From Flagellimonas abyssi (GTDB lineage: Bacteria > Bacteroidota > Bacteroidia > Flavobacteriales > Flavobacteriaceae), in NCBI RefSeq assembly GCF_019457905.1, contig NZ_JAHZSV010000003.1, positions 310,001-374,000 of the forward strand: a stretch of DNA of 64,000 nucleotides, read 5' to 3'. The notes beneath the pieces are model-generated. The model did not search any database. It had not been told where the DNA came from and was given only the letters and a program-made list of their open reading frames with translations. Position numbers and translations under genes: made by a program. Below are positions 9,469 through 17,846 of this stretch, piece by piece. Position 1 is the first letter of the stretch. Each line of letters begins with the position of its first letter.

Positions 9469-10746
9469 ATGAATATCTTGGTACTGGGCTCTGGCGGTCG
9501 CGAACACGCCATCTCCCTTAAAATCTCTCAAAGTCCTAAAACATCCAAATTATTTGTAGCACCCGGTAATGCGGGAACTGCTCAAATTGCCACAAATGTT
9601 GAGGTGGGGGTGAACGATTTTGAAGCCATCAAACAATTGGTGCTCAAAGAAAGCATCGAATTGGTAGTGGTAGGACCGGAAGACCCTCTGGTCAACGGGG
9701 TACATGATTTTTTCTTGAATGATGATGAACTGAACTCCGTTCCTGTTATCGGGCCGGAAAAAGCTGCGGCAGAATTGGAAGGCAGCAAGGAATTTGCTAA
9801 GGAATTTATGATGCGGCACAATATTCCAACGGCAACTTACGAAAGTTTTACCAGTGAGACATTGGAAAAGGGGTATGCCTTTTTGGAAACCCTAAAACCA
9901 CCTTACGTACTAAAAGCAGATGGACTTGCAGCTGGAAAAGGGGTTTTAATCCTTCAAGATTTGCAAGAGGCCAAGGATGAGCTTAAATCCATGCTGGTCG
10001 ATTCCAAATTCGGGAACGCAAGTGCCACGGTGGTCATCGAAGAGTTCTTGGACGGTATCGAACTGAGCTGTTTTGTTTTGACGGACGGAACCAATTACAA
10101 AATCCTTCCCACCGCAAAAGATTACAAAAGGATAGGTGAGGGAGACACCGGACTCAACACAGGCGGCATGGGGGCCATTTCCCCGGTTCCTTTTGCCGAT
10201 TCGGTCTTAATGGACAAGATAGAGCGCAAAATCGTAAAACCGACCGTAGACGGCCTTAAAAAGGATGATTTGCCTTATGTGGGCTTTATCTTTATTGGAT
10301 TGATCAAAGTCGGCGATGAGCCCAAAGTAATCGAGTACAACGTTCGTATGGGAGATCCCGAGACCGAAGTTGTGATTCCTAGGCTTAAAAATGACCTTGT
10401 TGATGTCTTGGTTGCAATGGCCAACGGCACGCTTGATCAAATTGACCTTCAAATTGACCAAAGAACGGCAACAACGGTGATGGCTGTTTCCGGAGGGTAT
10501 CCCGAAGCCTACGAAAAAGGAAAAGAAATCACAGGGGCGGAGAACATTCAGGATTCCCTAGTTTTCCATGCAGGAACAAAACTATCAGAAGGAAAAGTAG
10601 TGACCAACGGAGGGCGCGTAATAGCGGTTACTTCCTTTGGAAAAGACTTTAAGGAAGCACTAAAAACATCCTATCAAAATATGGAAAAACTTCATTTTGA
10701 TGGAATGTATTACCGAAAAGATTTAGGATTCGATCTAGATGTATGA
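9469..10746 (+). CDS. purD: Phosphoribosylamine-glycine ligase
   Basis: PurD joins glycine to 5-phosphoribosylamine with ATP, the second step of purine synthesis, in the cytoplasm. The 425-residue protein begins MNILVLGSGGREHAI, the family's usual N-terminus, which decides for ATG 9469 over the in-frame TTG at 9451. ATP-grasp features follow: PPYVLKADGLAAGKGV, VVIEEFLDGIE, DTGLNTGGMGA and YNVRMGDPETEVV. Length is typical and nothing is damaged. It is transcribed alone; the DUF6341 gene converges on it and overlaps its last 12 bases. Confidence 0.97.
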   Translation: MNILVLGSGGREHAISLKISQSPKTSKLFVAPGNAGTAQIATNVEVGVNDFEAIKQLVLKESIELVVVGPEDPLVNGVHDFFLNDDELNSVPVIGPEKAAAELEGSKEFAKEFMMRHNIPTATYESFTSETLEKGYAFLETLKPPYVLKADGLAAGKGVLILQDLQEAKDELKSMLVDSKFGNASATVVIEEFLDGIELSCFVLTDGTNYKILPTAKDYKRIGEGDTGLNTGGMGAISPVPFADSVLMDKIERKIVKPTVDGLKKDDLPYVGFIFIGLIKVGDEPKVIEYNVRMGDPETEVVIPRLKNDLVDVLVAMANGTLDQIDLQIDQRTATTVMAVSGGYPEAYEKGKEITGAENIQDSLVFHAGTKLSEGKVVTNGGRVIAVTSFGKDFKEALKTSYQNMEKLHFDGMYYRKDLGFDLDV

Positions 10747-10956
10747 GTGGGAGCTTATGCTCTTGTCCTCTTCACCGTTCTCGTTGAAAATCTTCAACTG
10801 GCCCATCCAATACACCATCGCCACAAAACCGATGATCATAAAAATCCAGTTAATGGAGTTGGAACCCCACCAGCTGTGCATAAAGCGGAAAAAATCCAAT
10901 GGTGCGAAAAGGTAGTTTACAAATAAGTCCTCTATACCGTAAAAAAACTTGCTCAT
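10735..10956 (-). CDS. Small membrane protein, DUF6341 family
   Basis: The 73-residue protein MSKFFYGIEDLFVNYLFAP has one clear membrane helix (INWIFMIIGFVAMVYWM) and an acidic C-terminal tail. It resembles the DUF6341 small proteins found across Flavobacteriaceae near purine and pyrimidine genes; function unknown. A well formed promoter lies 20-49 bases upstream. The 3' end overlaps purD on the other strand by 12 bases, so the two transcripts converge. Confidence 0.8.
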   Translation of the reverse strand: MSKFFYGIEDLFVNYLFAPLDFFRFMHSWWGSNSINWIFMIIGFVAMVYWMGQLKIFNENGEEDKSISSHSYI

Positions 10957-10975
10957 CTTGGCTATATTTACTTTA

Positions 10976-11005
10976 CAAAAGTAGCAAAAGATAGGATGAT
11001 TTCAA
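10976..11005 (-). promoter_or_regulatory. Putative promoter of the DUF6341 gene (TTG-N19-TACTTTTG)
   Basis: On the minus strand TTG (11005-11003) is followed after 19 bases by TACTTTTG (10983-10976), a full match to the Bacteroidota -33/-7 pattern, 20 bases before the ATG at 10956. It overlaps the start of the divergent DUF6427 gene. Confidence 0.6.
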
Positions 11006-11925
11006 GCTTTTTCGGAAAAACTAAACCCATAAACAATATAGTTCTCGCCAGTTTCCTGTTCCTATTCTATTTTACCAATGTTTTTTTTCAACTGGGCGAC
11101 CAAAAACTCAATCAGGTTATCCCCCTGGAAATGATGCTGTTTGCGGTTTTGTTGATCTCGGTTTTCATCACCAATCAAATTGTAAGAACGGAAAAGGCAA
11201 CGGAGTCCAACTCCTATGCGATGCTCTTTTTTGTACTTCTGATTGTTACGTTTTCCGATGAATTGGTGATTCAAAACGTATTGTTTGCCAATTTCTTTTT
11301 GCTCTTGGCCTTTTGGCGGATATTATCCATCAAGTCCACAAAAAATGTCAAACACAAAATTTTTGATGCCTCCCTATTGATTGCCATTGCAAGTTTGTTC
11401 TACGATTGGGCCCTTGCCTTTATGCTCCTCGTTTTTTTTGTGATCGGGGTCTACGACCGTAAAACGTTCAAAAATTGGTTGGTTCCATTGTTGGGGGTAG
11501 GTACAATTTTTATACTTACGTTCACCGTTTTGAAACTCAAAGGGTCATTGAACTTTTTTGAGGACCATTATCAATTTTCCTTGGGCCTTTTTACCAGCAA
11601 ATCGTTCTTTCAGGTATTGAACATAAAGACATTGATCTATCTGATTTTGACCATACTCGTTTCCATTGCCGTGTTCATCAGGCTGAGAAACGTGAGCGGG
11701 GGTAAATTACTGTTGCTTCGGATCGTGTTTTTAATCTTTGTTTTGGGCACCGGTATTATTCTCTTTACTCCTGCCGATGCATCGCCCGTTTTGCTTACCT
11801 TTTTTCCTGCCGCCGTATTTTTTACCAATTATTTTGAAGCCATGAAAAAAAGAAGGCTTCAGGAAGCTTTAATGGTAGGCTTTGTGGTATTGGCCTGTTC
11901 GCTTTTTGCCGTTCATCTCAACTAA
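10996..11925 (+). CDS. Integral membrane protein, DUF6427 family
   Basis: The 309-residue protein is hydrophobic throughout, with about eight membrane helices and few charged loops. It fits the DUF6427 family, a Flavobacteriaceae-typical membrane protein of unknown function that is usually found beside DUF6341 and DUF4254. It is divergent from the DUF6341 gene with only 39 bases between start codons. No catalytic motif is visible. The start ATG 10996 gives MISSFFGKTKPINN, a typical cytosolic N-terminus ahead of the first helix. Confidence 0.72.
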   Translation: MISSFFGKTKPINNIVLASFLFLFYFTNVFFQLGDQKLNQVIPLEMMLFAVLLISVFITNQIVRTEKATESNSYAMLFFVLLIVTFSDELVIQNVLFANFFLLLAFWRILSIKSTKNVKHKIFDASLLIAIASLFYDWALAFMLLVFFVIGVYDRKTFKNWLVPLLGVGTIFILTFTVLKLKGSLNFFEDHYQFSLGLFTSKSFFQVLNIKTLIYLILTILVSIAVFIRLRNVSGGKLLLLRIVFLIFVLGTGIILFTPADASPVLLTFFPAAVFFTNYFEAMKKRRLQEALMVGFVVLACSLFAVHLN

Positions 11926-11941
11926 ATATGGCATAAAGCAA

Positions 11942-11949
11942 TATCTTTG
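11942..11949 (+). promoter_or_regulatory. Putative -7 box (TATCTTTG) of the DUF4254 gene
   Basis: TATCTTTG fits TAnnTTTG and ends 15 bases before ATG 11965, the same arrangement as at purD. No clear -33 TTG is present. Confidence 0.45.
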
Positions 11950-11964
11950 AACAAATTTTAAGCT

Positions 11965-12570
11965 ATGTTCAGCGATTTTGCCTTCAAGATATTTCAGGAA
12001 AGTATAGATACTTACCATATCAAGGACGATGTGTACCAAGAGTTTACCAACCCATATCCAAAGGATAAAGTAGAGCATCTGCTTTATAGAAAAAACTGGA
12101 TAGATACCGTGCAATGGCATTACGAGGATATTATCAGGGATCCCAATATAGACCCTGTGGCCGCCTTGGACCTTAAACGAAAAATAGACGCAAGTAATCA
12201 GGACCGTACGGATTTGGTAGAGTATATTGATGGTTACTTTTTGAATAAATACCAATCAGTACAAGTAAAAGAGGGTGCTACCATTAATACCGAAAGTCCC
12301 GCATGGGCTATAGATAGATTGTCGATCTTGGCTTTGAAAATATATCACATGCAAGAAGAGGTGAACCGTACCGATGCATCACCAGAACACATTAAAAAAT
12401 GCAGTGAGAAACTAGCGGTGCTTTTGGAACAGAGGAAAGACCTTTCCACCGCCATTGACCAGTTGTTGGCCGATATAGAAGCTGGAGACAAGTACATGAA
12501 AGTCTACAAACAGATGAAGATGTACAACGACGACGAACTAAACCCGGTGTTGCGTGGTCAAAAAGGGTAA
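11965..12570 (+). CDS. DUF4254 protein
   Basis: The 201-residue soluble, mostly helical protein matches the DUF4254 family by its NPYPKDKVEHLLYRKNWIDT start, WHYEDIIRDP segment and the DRLSILALKIYHM helix. Its biochemical function is not known. In Bacteroidota it is regularly linked to a GT9 glycosyltransferase, as here: the next gene starts 17 bases inside this one. The linkage suggests a role near lipid A core or surface glycan synthesis, but no active site can be identified. Confidence 0.82.
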   Translation: MFSDFAFKIFQESIDTYHIKDDVYQEFTNPYPKDKVEHLLYRKNWIDTVQWHYEDIIRDPNIDPVAALDLKRKIDASNQDRTDLVEYIDGYFLNKYQSVQVKEGATINTESPAWAIDRLSILALKIYHMQEEVNRTDASPEHIKKCSEKLAVLLEQRKDLSTAIDQLLADIEAGDKYMKVYKQMKMYNDDELNPVLRGQKG

Positions 12571-13603
12571 ACATACCCATATTCTGGTCATTCGTTTGTC
12601 AGCCATGGGCGATGTGGCAATGACCGTTCCCGTGCTCCGCGCGATCATTGATAAATACCCTGAAATTCGGTTGACCATCCTCACCAAAAAGAACTTCATG
12701 CCCATATTTGATGGCTTGGAGCATGTGCAGGTCAAAGAGGCCGATGTTAAAAATAGACACAAAGGTTTGATGGGGCTTTGGCGCCTCTATAAAGAATTAA
12801 AGCCCTTACAGTTTGATGCCGTTGCCGACCTACACAATGTGTTGCGAAGCAGGATACTTAAAAAGTATTTTTCTCTGGAACGGGTTCCGTTTGCCCAAAT
12901 TGATAAAGGAAGGAAGGAAAAAAAAGCACTAACGCGATCTAAAAACAAAGTTTTTGAGCAGCTAAGGACAACCCACCAGCGCTATGCTGATGTTTTTGGA
13001 CAATTGGGATTCCCGGTTGATTTATCAAATGCCAAGCCATTAGAGCGTATTCAACTTTCCAAAAAAGTGTTGGGATTGGTAGGACAGGATGTGAAAAAAT
13101 GGGTAGGGATTGCCCCCTTTGCAGCTCATGAAGGCAAAATGTATCCATTGGAATCTACCAAGGAAATCATCAAAAAACTGGATGATACCGATAAGTATAA
13201 AATTTTGCTTTTTGGCGGAGGGATCAAAGAAATTGAAGTCTTGGAAGGTATGGCCCAAACCAGTGAAAATGTGTTTTGTATGGCAGGCAAGCTCAAATTA
13301 TCCGAAGAGTTGGAACTCATTTCCAACTTGGATGTAATGTTGTCCATGGATAGTGGCAATGCCCACATGGCGGCCAACTACGGCATTCCCGTAGTTACTC
13401 TCTGGGGGGTTACCCATCCGTTTGCCGGGTTCTATCCATTTGGGCAGCCCCTGGAAAATGCGCTCATGGCCGACCGTGGCATCTACCCTTTGATTCCGAC
13501 CTCGGTTTATGGCAACAAGCTGCCCCAAGGGTATGAGAACGCCATGGAAACCATCAAACCAGAGCAAGTATTGGATAGATTGACGGGCATCTTGGACAAT
13601 TGA
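12554..13603 (+). CDS. Glycosyltransferase family 9 (heptosyltransferase-like)
   Basis: The 349-residue protein has the GT9 layout of lipopolysaccharide heptosyltransferases: N-terminal ILVIRLSAMGDVAMTVPVLRA, and in the C-terminal half DVMLSMDSGNAHMAANYGIPVVTLWGVTHP with the conserved Asp-Ser-Gly-x-x-His. Such enzymes add a sugar to the lipid A core at the inner membrane. The GTG start at 12554 overlaps the DUF4254 gene by 17 bases, so the pair is translationally coupled. The actual donor may not be a heptose in this phylum. Confidence 0.87.
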   Translation: MVKKGKHTHILVIRLSAMGDVAMTVPVLRAIIDKYPEIRLTILTKKNFMPIFDGLEHVQVKEADVKNRHKGLMGLWRLYKELKPLQFDAVADLHNVLRSRILKKYFSLERVPFAQIDKGRKEKKALTRSKNKVFEQLRTTHQRYADVFGQLGFPVDLSNAKPLERIQLSKKVLGLVGQDVKKWVGIAPFAAHEGKMYPLESTKEIIKKLDDTDKYKILLFGGGIKEIEVLEGMAQTSENVFCMAGKLKLSEELELISNLDVMLSMDSGNAHMAANYGIPVVTLWGVTHPFAGFYPFGQPLENALMADRGIYPLIPTSVYGNKLPQGYENAMETIKPEQVLDRLTGILDN

Positions 13604-13704
13604 GCAACCAATAAGCGATAGTCGTATCTTTTTCATACAAACAATTATCTTAACTTTCCATGTCCTTTCATGGACGTTAACACAAGTCACATAAAAAACA
13701 AACT

Positions 13705-14643
13705 ATGAAAAGAACAAACTTGTTATTTTCCGCGCTTATGGGAATTTCTATACTTTCCTGTTCCGTTGATGAATCAACTGGGATTCCGACGGAAGAAGTA
13801 CCGCGGTTGAACATTACATTTATAATGGATGACGAAGCCGAGCGATTGGACAATTTGGGCAATCCTGTATCGGTTCCCGAAGGAAATGCAGCACAAAACC
13901 CTGATTTTGATGTTCTGGGGTTGCATTTTATGGGTCTGTATCCGGACAAGTTCACTCCCTATGATGAGGGTGCCACCATCACTTCGACCGCCACTACGGG
14001 AAGCGGGGGAGCCACAGCCATTGATTTTGACAGCGAAGTGTTTTTGAATGAAGAAATCAACACCTTTAGCATTCCATTGAGTTACGTAGCTGCCGGCACG
14101 TATGAATATTTTAGGGCTTCTATTGGGTACCAGAAATACAAAATCGTATACAACCTTGAGGGAGCCGAAACAGAAATTCCCGACTGGCCGGATGGCGTTG
14201 ACGATAATATTGATGTGGATGCCACTGTTGGGTCTTTTTTGGGTTACAACACTTATATCGGTAATTATACCTTGGACAAACTTACAGTAGATGTCAATGG
14301 GAATAAGGCCCAAGGGTATTTTGGCCTGGAAACCCAAGGGAATATTAACGGGTTTGTCCTAACGCAATTAACGCAAGGCAATGCGCCGCAAACCACGGTG
14401 CCCAACCCAATTGATGATACCTCTCCGGTTCCGGAGGGCTCATGTGTTGTGACAGGACAATTTCCAACGGCTTTGGTGATTCCCGCAAATGCATCCGAAG
14501 ACATTAATATTGAAGTGGTCATATCCATCAACCAAAGTTTTGAATGGGAAGATGGTAACGGCAACCGTAAATATGAGCCCTTGTTGGGCGAAAACGTTGT
14601 GGATATGGGCACAAGGGGCGTGTTCCCTTCCGTAGTGGATTAG
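13705..14643 (+). CDS. Hypothetical surface or periplasmic lipoprotein
   Basis: This 312-residue protein starts MKRTNLLFSALMGISILSC, a lipoprotein signal with the modified Cys at residue 19 followed by Ser and an Asp-Glu stretch. The mature part is acidic, rich in Gly, Thr and Asn, and predicted to be beta-rich, with no motif I recognise; a late segment DGNGNRKYEPLLGENV may bind a metal. It is transcribed alone after the GT9 gene and converges with arsS, whose stop overlaps its own by four bases. I do not assign a function. Confidence 0.7.
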   Translation: MKRTNLLFSALMGISILSCSVDESTGIPTEEVPRLNITFIMDDEAERLDNLGNPVSVPEGNAAQNPDFDVLGLHFMGLYPDKFTPYDEGATITSTATTGSGGATAIDFDSEVFLNEEINTFSIPLSYVAAGTYEYFRASIGYQKYKIVYNLEGAETEIPDWPDGVDDNIDVDATVGSFLGYNTYIGNYTLDKLTVDVNGNKAQGYFGLETQGNINGFVLTQLTQGNAPQTTVPNPIDDTSPVPEGSCVVTGQFPTALVIPANASEDINIEVVISINQSFEWEDGNGNRKYEPLLGENVVDMGTRGVFPSVVD

Positions 14644-15728
14644 GCCACTGTTCCCTGGCAACTACTACCGGCCCCTGCGGTACAACCGTAGCAATGTTGT
14701 GAAATGATAATCTCCCGATTGCTCAGTACATCATCATTATAATCCTTGATGTGCTTTACCTTGCTTGCCACTTTTAGGTCCAGCATTTGATTGAAATCGC
14801 AGTCGTACAACCAACCGTCCCAACTCACCGAGATGGTATTGGTGCACATTACGTTTTCAACTGCGGCCGGATTATAGGCCTCAACCAAGGAATACATATA
14901 ATCCTCGTAATTATCGGATGCGATGAGGTAGTCCAAAAATCGTGAAATGGGCAGATTGGTGATGGCAAAAAGATTGTGGAAATCGATATCAAAATCTTCT
15001 TTTAAGGCCTTTTTGAAATCTCGTTCCATCGCGCTTTGGTCCGTAGGTAAAAAGGCCCCTGAAGGATTGTAGACCAAATCCAAGCGCAGATCGCTGTTTG
15101 GCATGCCGTAACCTACTTGGTTGAGCATCTGCAAAGCTTTGATGGATTTGTCAAAAACACCATCGCCCCGCTGCTTGTCGGTTTTGCCCCGGGTATAGTG
15201 CGGCATGGACGATACCACATGGACGTTGTGTTTTTTAAAGAACTCAGGAAGGTCGTGGTACTTTTTATTGGCCAAAATGATGGTCAAATTGGAGCGTACG
15301 ATAAAATCCTGGATGCCCGCTTTGGACGCTTCCTCCACAAACCACCTAAAATCAGGGTTCATCTCCGGAGCTCCACCGGTAAGGTCCAAAGTATGTGCCC
15401 CGGTGTTGCGGATGACCTCCAGACATTGCTCCATGGTTTCCCGCGTCATGATTTCCTTACGGTCCGGTCCGGCATCCACATGGCAGTGCGCACAGACTTG
15501 ATTGCACATATATCCCACGTTGATCTGGAGCACCTCCAACTTTTTGGGCTTTAACGGGAATTGACCTGTTTCTGCAATTTTATCCTTAAAAAACGGAAGT
15601 TCTCCCCCGGCAAAAAGGTCGCCGCTCAATATTTCCAATTGTTTTTGGGTATTGGCAAGCTCGTCTTCCTGCGCTTTCAACGATTTTTTAGCTGCTTTTT
15701 TTATGTCCGTGAGTATGCTTTGCGTCAT
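14640..15728 (-). CDS. arsS: Arsenosugar biosynthesis radical SAM protein
   Basis: ArsS acts after arsenite methylation and joins the adenosyl/deoxyadenosyl part of SAM to dimethylarsenite on the way to arsenosugars. The 362-residue protein shows the radical SAM cluster CNQVCAHC near residue 93 followed by HVDAGPDR, LDLTGGAPEMNP, and the C-terminal Cys-rich tail CYGCTAGAGSSCQG typical of this subfamily. The start ATG 15728 gives MTQSILTDIKK. The partner AhpD-like gene lies 87 bases upstream on the same strand. The arsenite methyltransferase ArsM is not in the window. Confidence 0.9.
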   Translation of the reverse strand: MTQSILTDIKKAAKKSLKAQEDELANTQKQLEILSGDLFAGGELPFFKDKIAETGQFPLKPKKLEVLQINVGYMCNQVCAHCHVDAGPDRKEIMTRETMEQCLEVIRNTGAHTLDLTGGAPEMNPDFRWFVEEASKAGIQDFIVRSNLTIILANKKYHDLPEFFKKHNVHVVSSMPHYTRGKTDKQRGDGVFDKSIKALQMLNQVGYGMPNSDLRLDLVYNPSGAFLPTDQSAMERDFKKALKEDFDIDFHNLFAITNLPISRFLDYLIASDNYEDYMYSLVEAYNPAAVENVMCTNTISVSWDGWLYDCDFNQMLDLKVASKVKHIKDYNDDVLSNREIIISQHCYGCTAGAGSSCQGTVA

Positions 15729-15815
15729 TTCTACTTTTTATAATCCTAGAGGAAACCTTGATGTTCCACTTGAAATATTTTTCAGTCCAACTCCTTCAAG
15801 CGAAGCGTTCCAATG

Positions 15816-16151
15816 TTACATGGAAAGTTTATCGTACTTGTTCATCATTTGAACACCATGTACCAATGTTGCACCACTTTCTATAGCTGCACCGGCGTGT
15901 ACGGCCTCCATCATCTCTTCCTTGGTAATGCCACGTTGCAGACCATCTTTGGTATAGGCATCTATACAGTATGGGCACTTTACCACATGAGCCACGGCCA
16001 GGGCAATCAAGGATTTTTCGCGGGCACTGAGGGCACCATCCTCAAAAACCTTTCCGTAGTAGTCAAAAAACTTTTTGCCCAGTTCCTCGCTCCATTCTGT
16101 GATGTTGCCAAATTTTCTAAGGTCCGCCGGGTCGTAATATGAATTGGCCAT
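15816..16151 (-). CDS. Arsenosugar-associated AhpD/carboxymuconolactone decarboxylase-like protein
   Basis: The 111-residue all-helical protein is of the AhpD-like type with the redox pair CPYC at about residues 59-62 (VAHVVKCPYCIDAYTKDGL) and a His in HAGAAIESGA. The short form beginning MANSYYDPADLRKFG is the version that travels with arsS in many bacteria. It may reduce or handle an arsenical intermediate, but this has not been settled. Upstream of arsS on the same strand, probably one transcript. Confidence 0.87.
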   Translation of the reverse strand: MANSYYDPADLRKFGNITEWSEELGKKFFDYYGKVFEDGALSAREKSLIALAVAHVVKCPYCIDAYTKDGLQRGITKEEMMEAVHAGAAIESGATLVHGVQMMNKYDKLSM

Positions 16152-16281
16152 GTTCTTCTATTTAATGTTTTACCTAAACATACAACAATTATCACTATTC
16201 ATTTAGGTCGAAAGTATTTGTGCAAGATTACAGATCCTGAAAAATAAATATCTCGTGATACAGGAAATCTGATTATCAGAT

Positions 16282-16315
16282 ATCTAAAAAGAAAAGAGCG
16301 ACAATTGTCGCTCTT
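16282..16315 (-). terminator. Intrinsic terminator of the fasciclin gene
   Basis: A perfect palindrome with 11-base arms (AAGAGCGACAA / TTGTCGCTCTT, 16294-16315) is followed on the minus strand by a T-rich run with one C. It lies 29 bases beyond the fasciclin stop. Confidence 0.85.
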
Positions 16316-16343
16316 CTACTAATTCAAATTATGAAGGAAATGT

Positions 16344-16901
16344 TTATTTTGAAGGTAACACAACAGTATCCACCACATGGATAACCCCATTGGATTGGTT
16401 CACGTCGGCGATCGTTACAGTGGACACGTTTCCGGCACCGTCCTTGATCATGATCATACCTTTGTCCATCATGGCGGTCAAGGTATCTCCGTTCACTGTG
16501 GTAAGCTCGGCCATGCCGTCACCTTTCTTAATCCATTTTTTCAAGTCTTTGGCGTTGTACTTTCCAGCCACTACATGATAGGTAAGTACACCCTGCAATT
16601 TTGCCTTGTTTTCTGGCTTGAGCAATGTAGCTACCGTTCCATCGGGCAATTTTTCGAATGCACTGTTGGTCGGGGCAAATACGGTAAATGGGCCTTCACC
16701 TTGCAGAGTTTCTACCAATCCAGCAGCTTTTACGGCAGCGACCAAAGTAGTATGGTCTTTGGAGTTTACGGCATTGGAAACAATATCCTTGCTTGGATAC
16801 ATGGGGGCTCCCCCTACCATTTTAGTTTGTGAAAAACCTGTAGTGATGGTCATAAATCCAGCACAAGCAATTAGTAACGTTAATGTTTTAATAGATTTCA
16901 T
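16344..16901 (-). CDS. Secreted fasciclin (FAS1) domain protein
   Basis: The 185-residue protein has a signal peptide (MKSIKTLTLLIACAGFMTI...GFSQ) and one FAS1 domain covering residues about 40-183. The two FAS1 hallmark regions are present: FTVFAPTNSAFEKLP and, near the end, NGVIHVVDTVVLP. FAS1 proteins are extracytoplasmic adhesion or matrix proteins; no cell-wall or sorting signal is seen here. It is transcribed alone and closed by a strong terminator. Confidence 0.92.
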   Translation of the reverse strand: MKSIKTLTLLIACAGFMTITTGFSQTKMVGGAPMYPSKDIVSNAVNSKDHTTLVAAVKAAGLVETLQGEGPFTVFAPTNSAFEKLPDGTVATLLKPENKAKLQGVLTYHVVAGKYNAKDLKKWIKKGDGMAELTTVNGDTLTAMMDKGMIMIKDGAGNVSTVTIADVNQSNGVIHVVDTVVLPSK

Positions 16902-17057
16902 GAGATTAAATTTTTAGTTTATATAATCACTTACGGAGTTTTGACTAAATGGGTTTGGTTTTTTGATTGTAGCGAGGTCTTTTAATCGAAATACAATGTT
17001 GTAGTAACCTTGGAAAACTATCATTATGTTACCTTTACACGGTATTACTTTTAAGAA

Positions 17058-17831
17058 ATGCTTGAAGATAAATCCATAGGCTTGGTACTTTCCGGGGGAG
17101 GTGTCCGTGGCATGGCACATATAGGACTTATAAAGGCCATGCGCGAACATCAGATTGAGGCCAAGGTGGTCGCAGGCACAAGTATCGGTGCATTGGTCGG
17201 TGCCCTATATGCCAACGACAATTCGGTGGAGGATATGCTCAAGTTCTTTAAAGAGACCCCATTGTTCCAGTATAGCTTTTTTGCCATCAACAAACCCGGG
17301 TTTATCGACACGGAGCGGTATTTTAGCATTTTTAAGCATTTTTTTCCCGAGAACAACTTCAAAAGTTTAAAACGCCCTCTTTTTGTGGTCGCAACAGATT
17401 TATTGAAAGGTAGCGAGAAGGTGTTTTATGAGGGGGAACTCATCAAACCTTTATTGGCATCAGCCGCCTTACCGCCCGTTTTTAGCCCCGTAACCATTGA
17501 TGATGTACTGTATGCCGATGGGGGAATCATGAACAATTTTCCAAAGGAATATGTACATCATATTGCGGACTATACCATTGGGAGCAACGTGTCCATAACC
17601 GTTCCCTTGGAAAAAAAGGATTTGAGAAATTCCTTTCAGTTGACAGCAAGGGTCACCAGTTTAATGATCCATGCATCGAATCATGAGAAGATGATGGAAT
17701 GTGATCTCTTTATCGAGCCTAGCGAATTGGAGTCCATAGGCGTTCTTGATAAAAAAGGTATCGAAAACGCTTTCAATATAGGGTACGAACATGGAAGCAG
17801 GGCCTTGGAAAAATTGTTGACCAAGACCTAG
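17058..17831 (+). CDS. Patatin-like phospholipase
   Basis: The 257-residue protein is a bacterial patatin-type acyl hydrolase. It shows the oxyanion loop SGGGVRGMAHIG, the nucleophile Ser at about residue 42 in GTSIG, and the dyad Asp at about residue 154 in YADGG. These enzymes cleave fatty acids from phospholipids. There is no signal peptide, so it should be cytoplasmic or membrane-associated, unlike PlpD-type fusions with a barrel. It converges with the reductase pseudogene, 15 bases apart. Confidence 0.9.
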   Translation: MLEDKSIGLVLSGGGVRGMAHIGLIKAMREHQIEAKVVAGTSIGALVGALYANDNSVEDMLKFFKETPLFQYSFFAINKPGFIDTERYFSIFKHFFPENNFKSLKRPLFVVATDLLKGSEKVFYEGELIKPLLASAALPPVFSPVTIDDVLYADGGIMNNFPKEYVHHIADYTIGSNVSITVPLEKKDLRNSFQLTARVTSLMIHASNHEKMMECDLFIEPSELESIGVLDKKGIENAFNIGYEHGSRALEKLLTKT

Positions 17832-17846
17832 TTCGGTCATTTCAAT

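Noticed and set aside
13774..14337. 187-codon minus-strand frame opposite the lipoprotein gene
   Set aside because: The plus-strand gene has a clear lipoprotein signal; the antisense frame has none and no family match.
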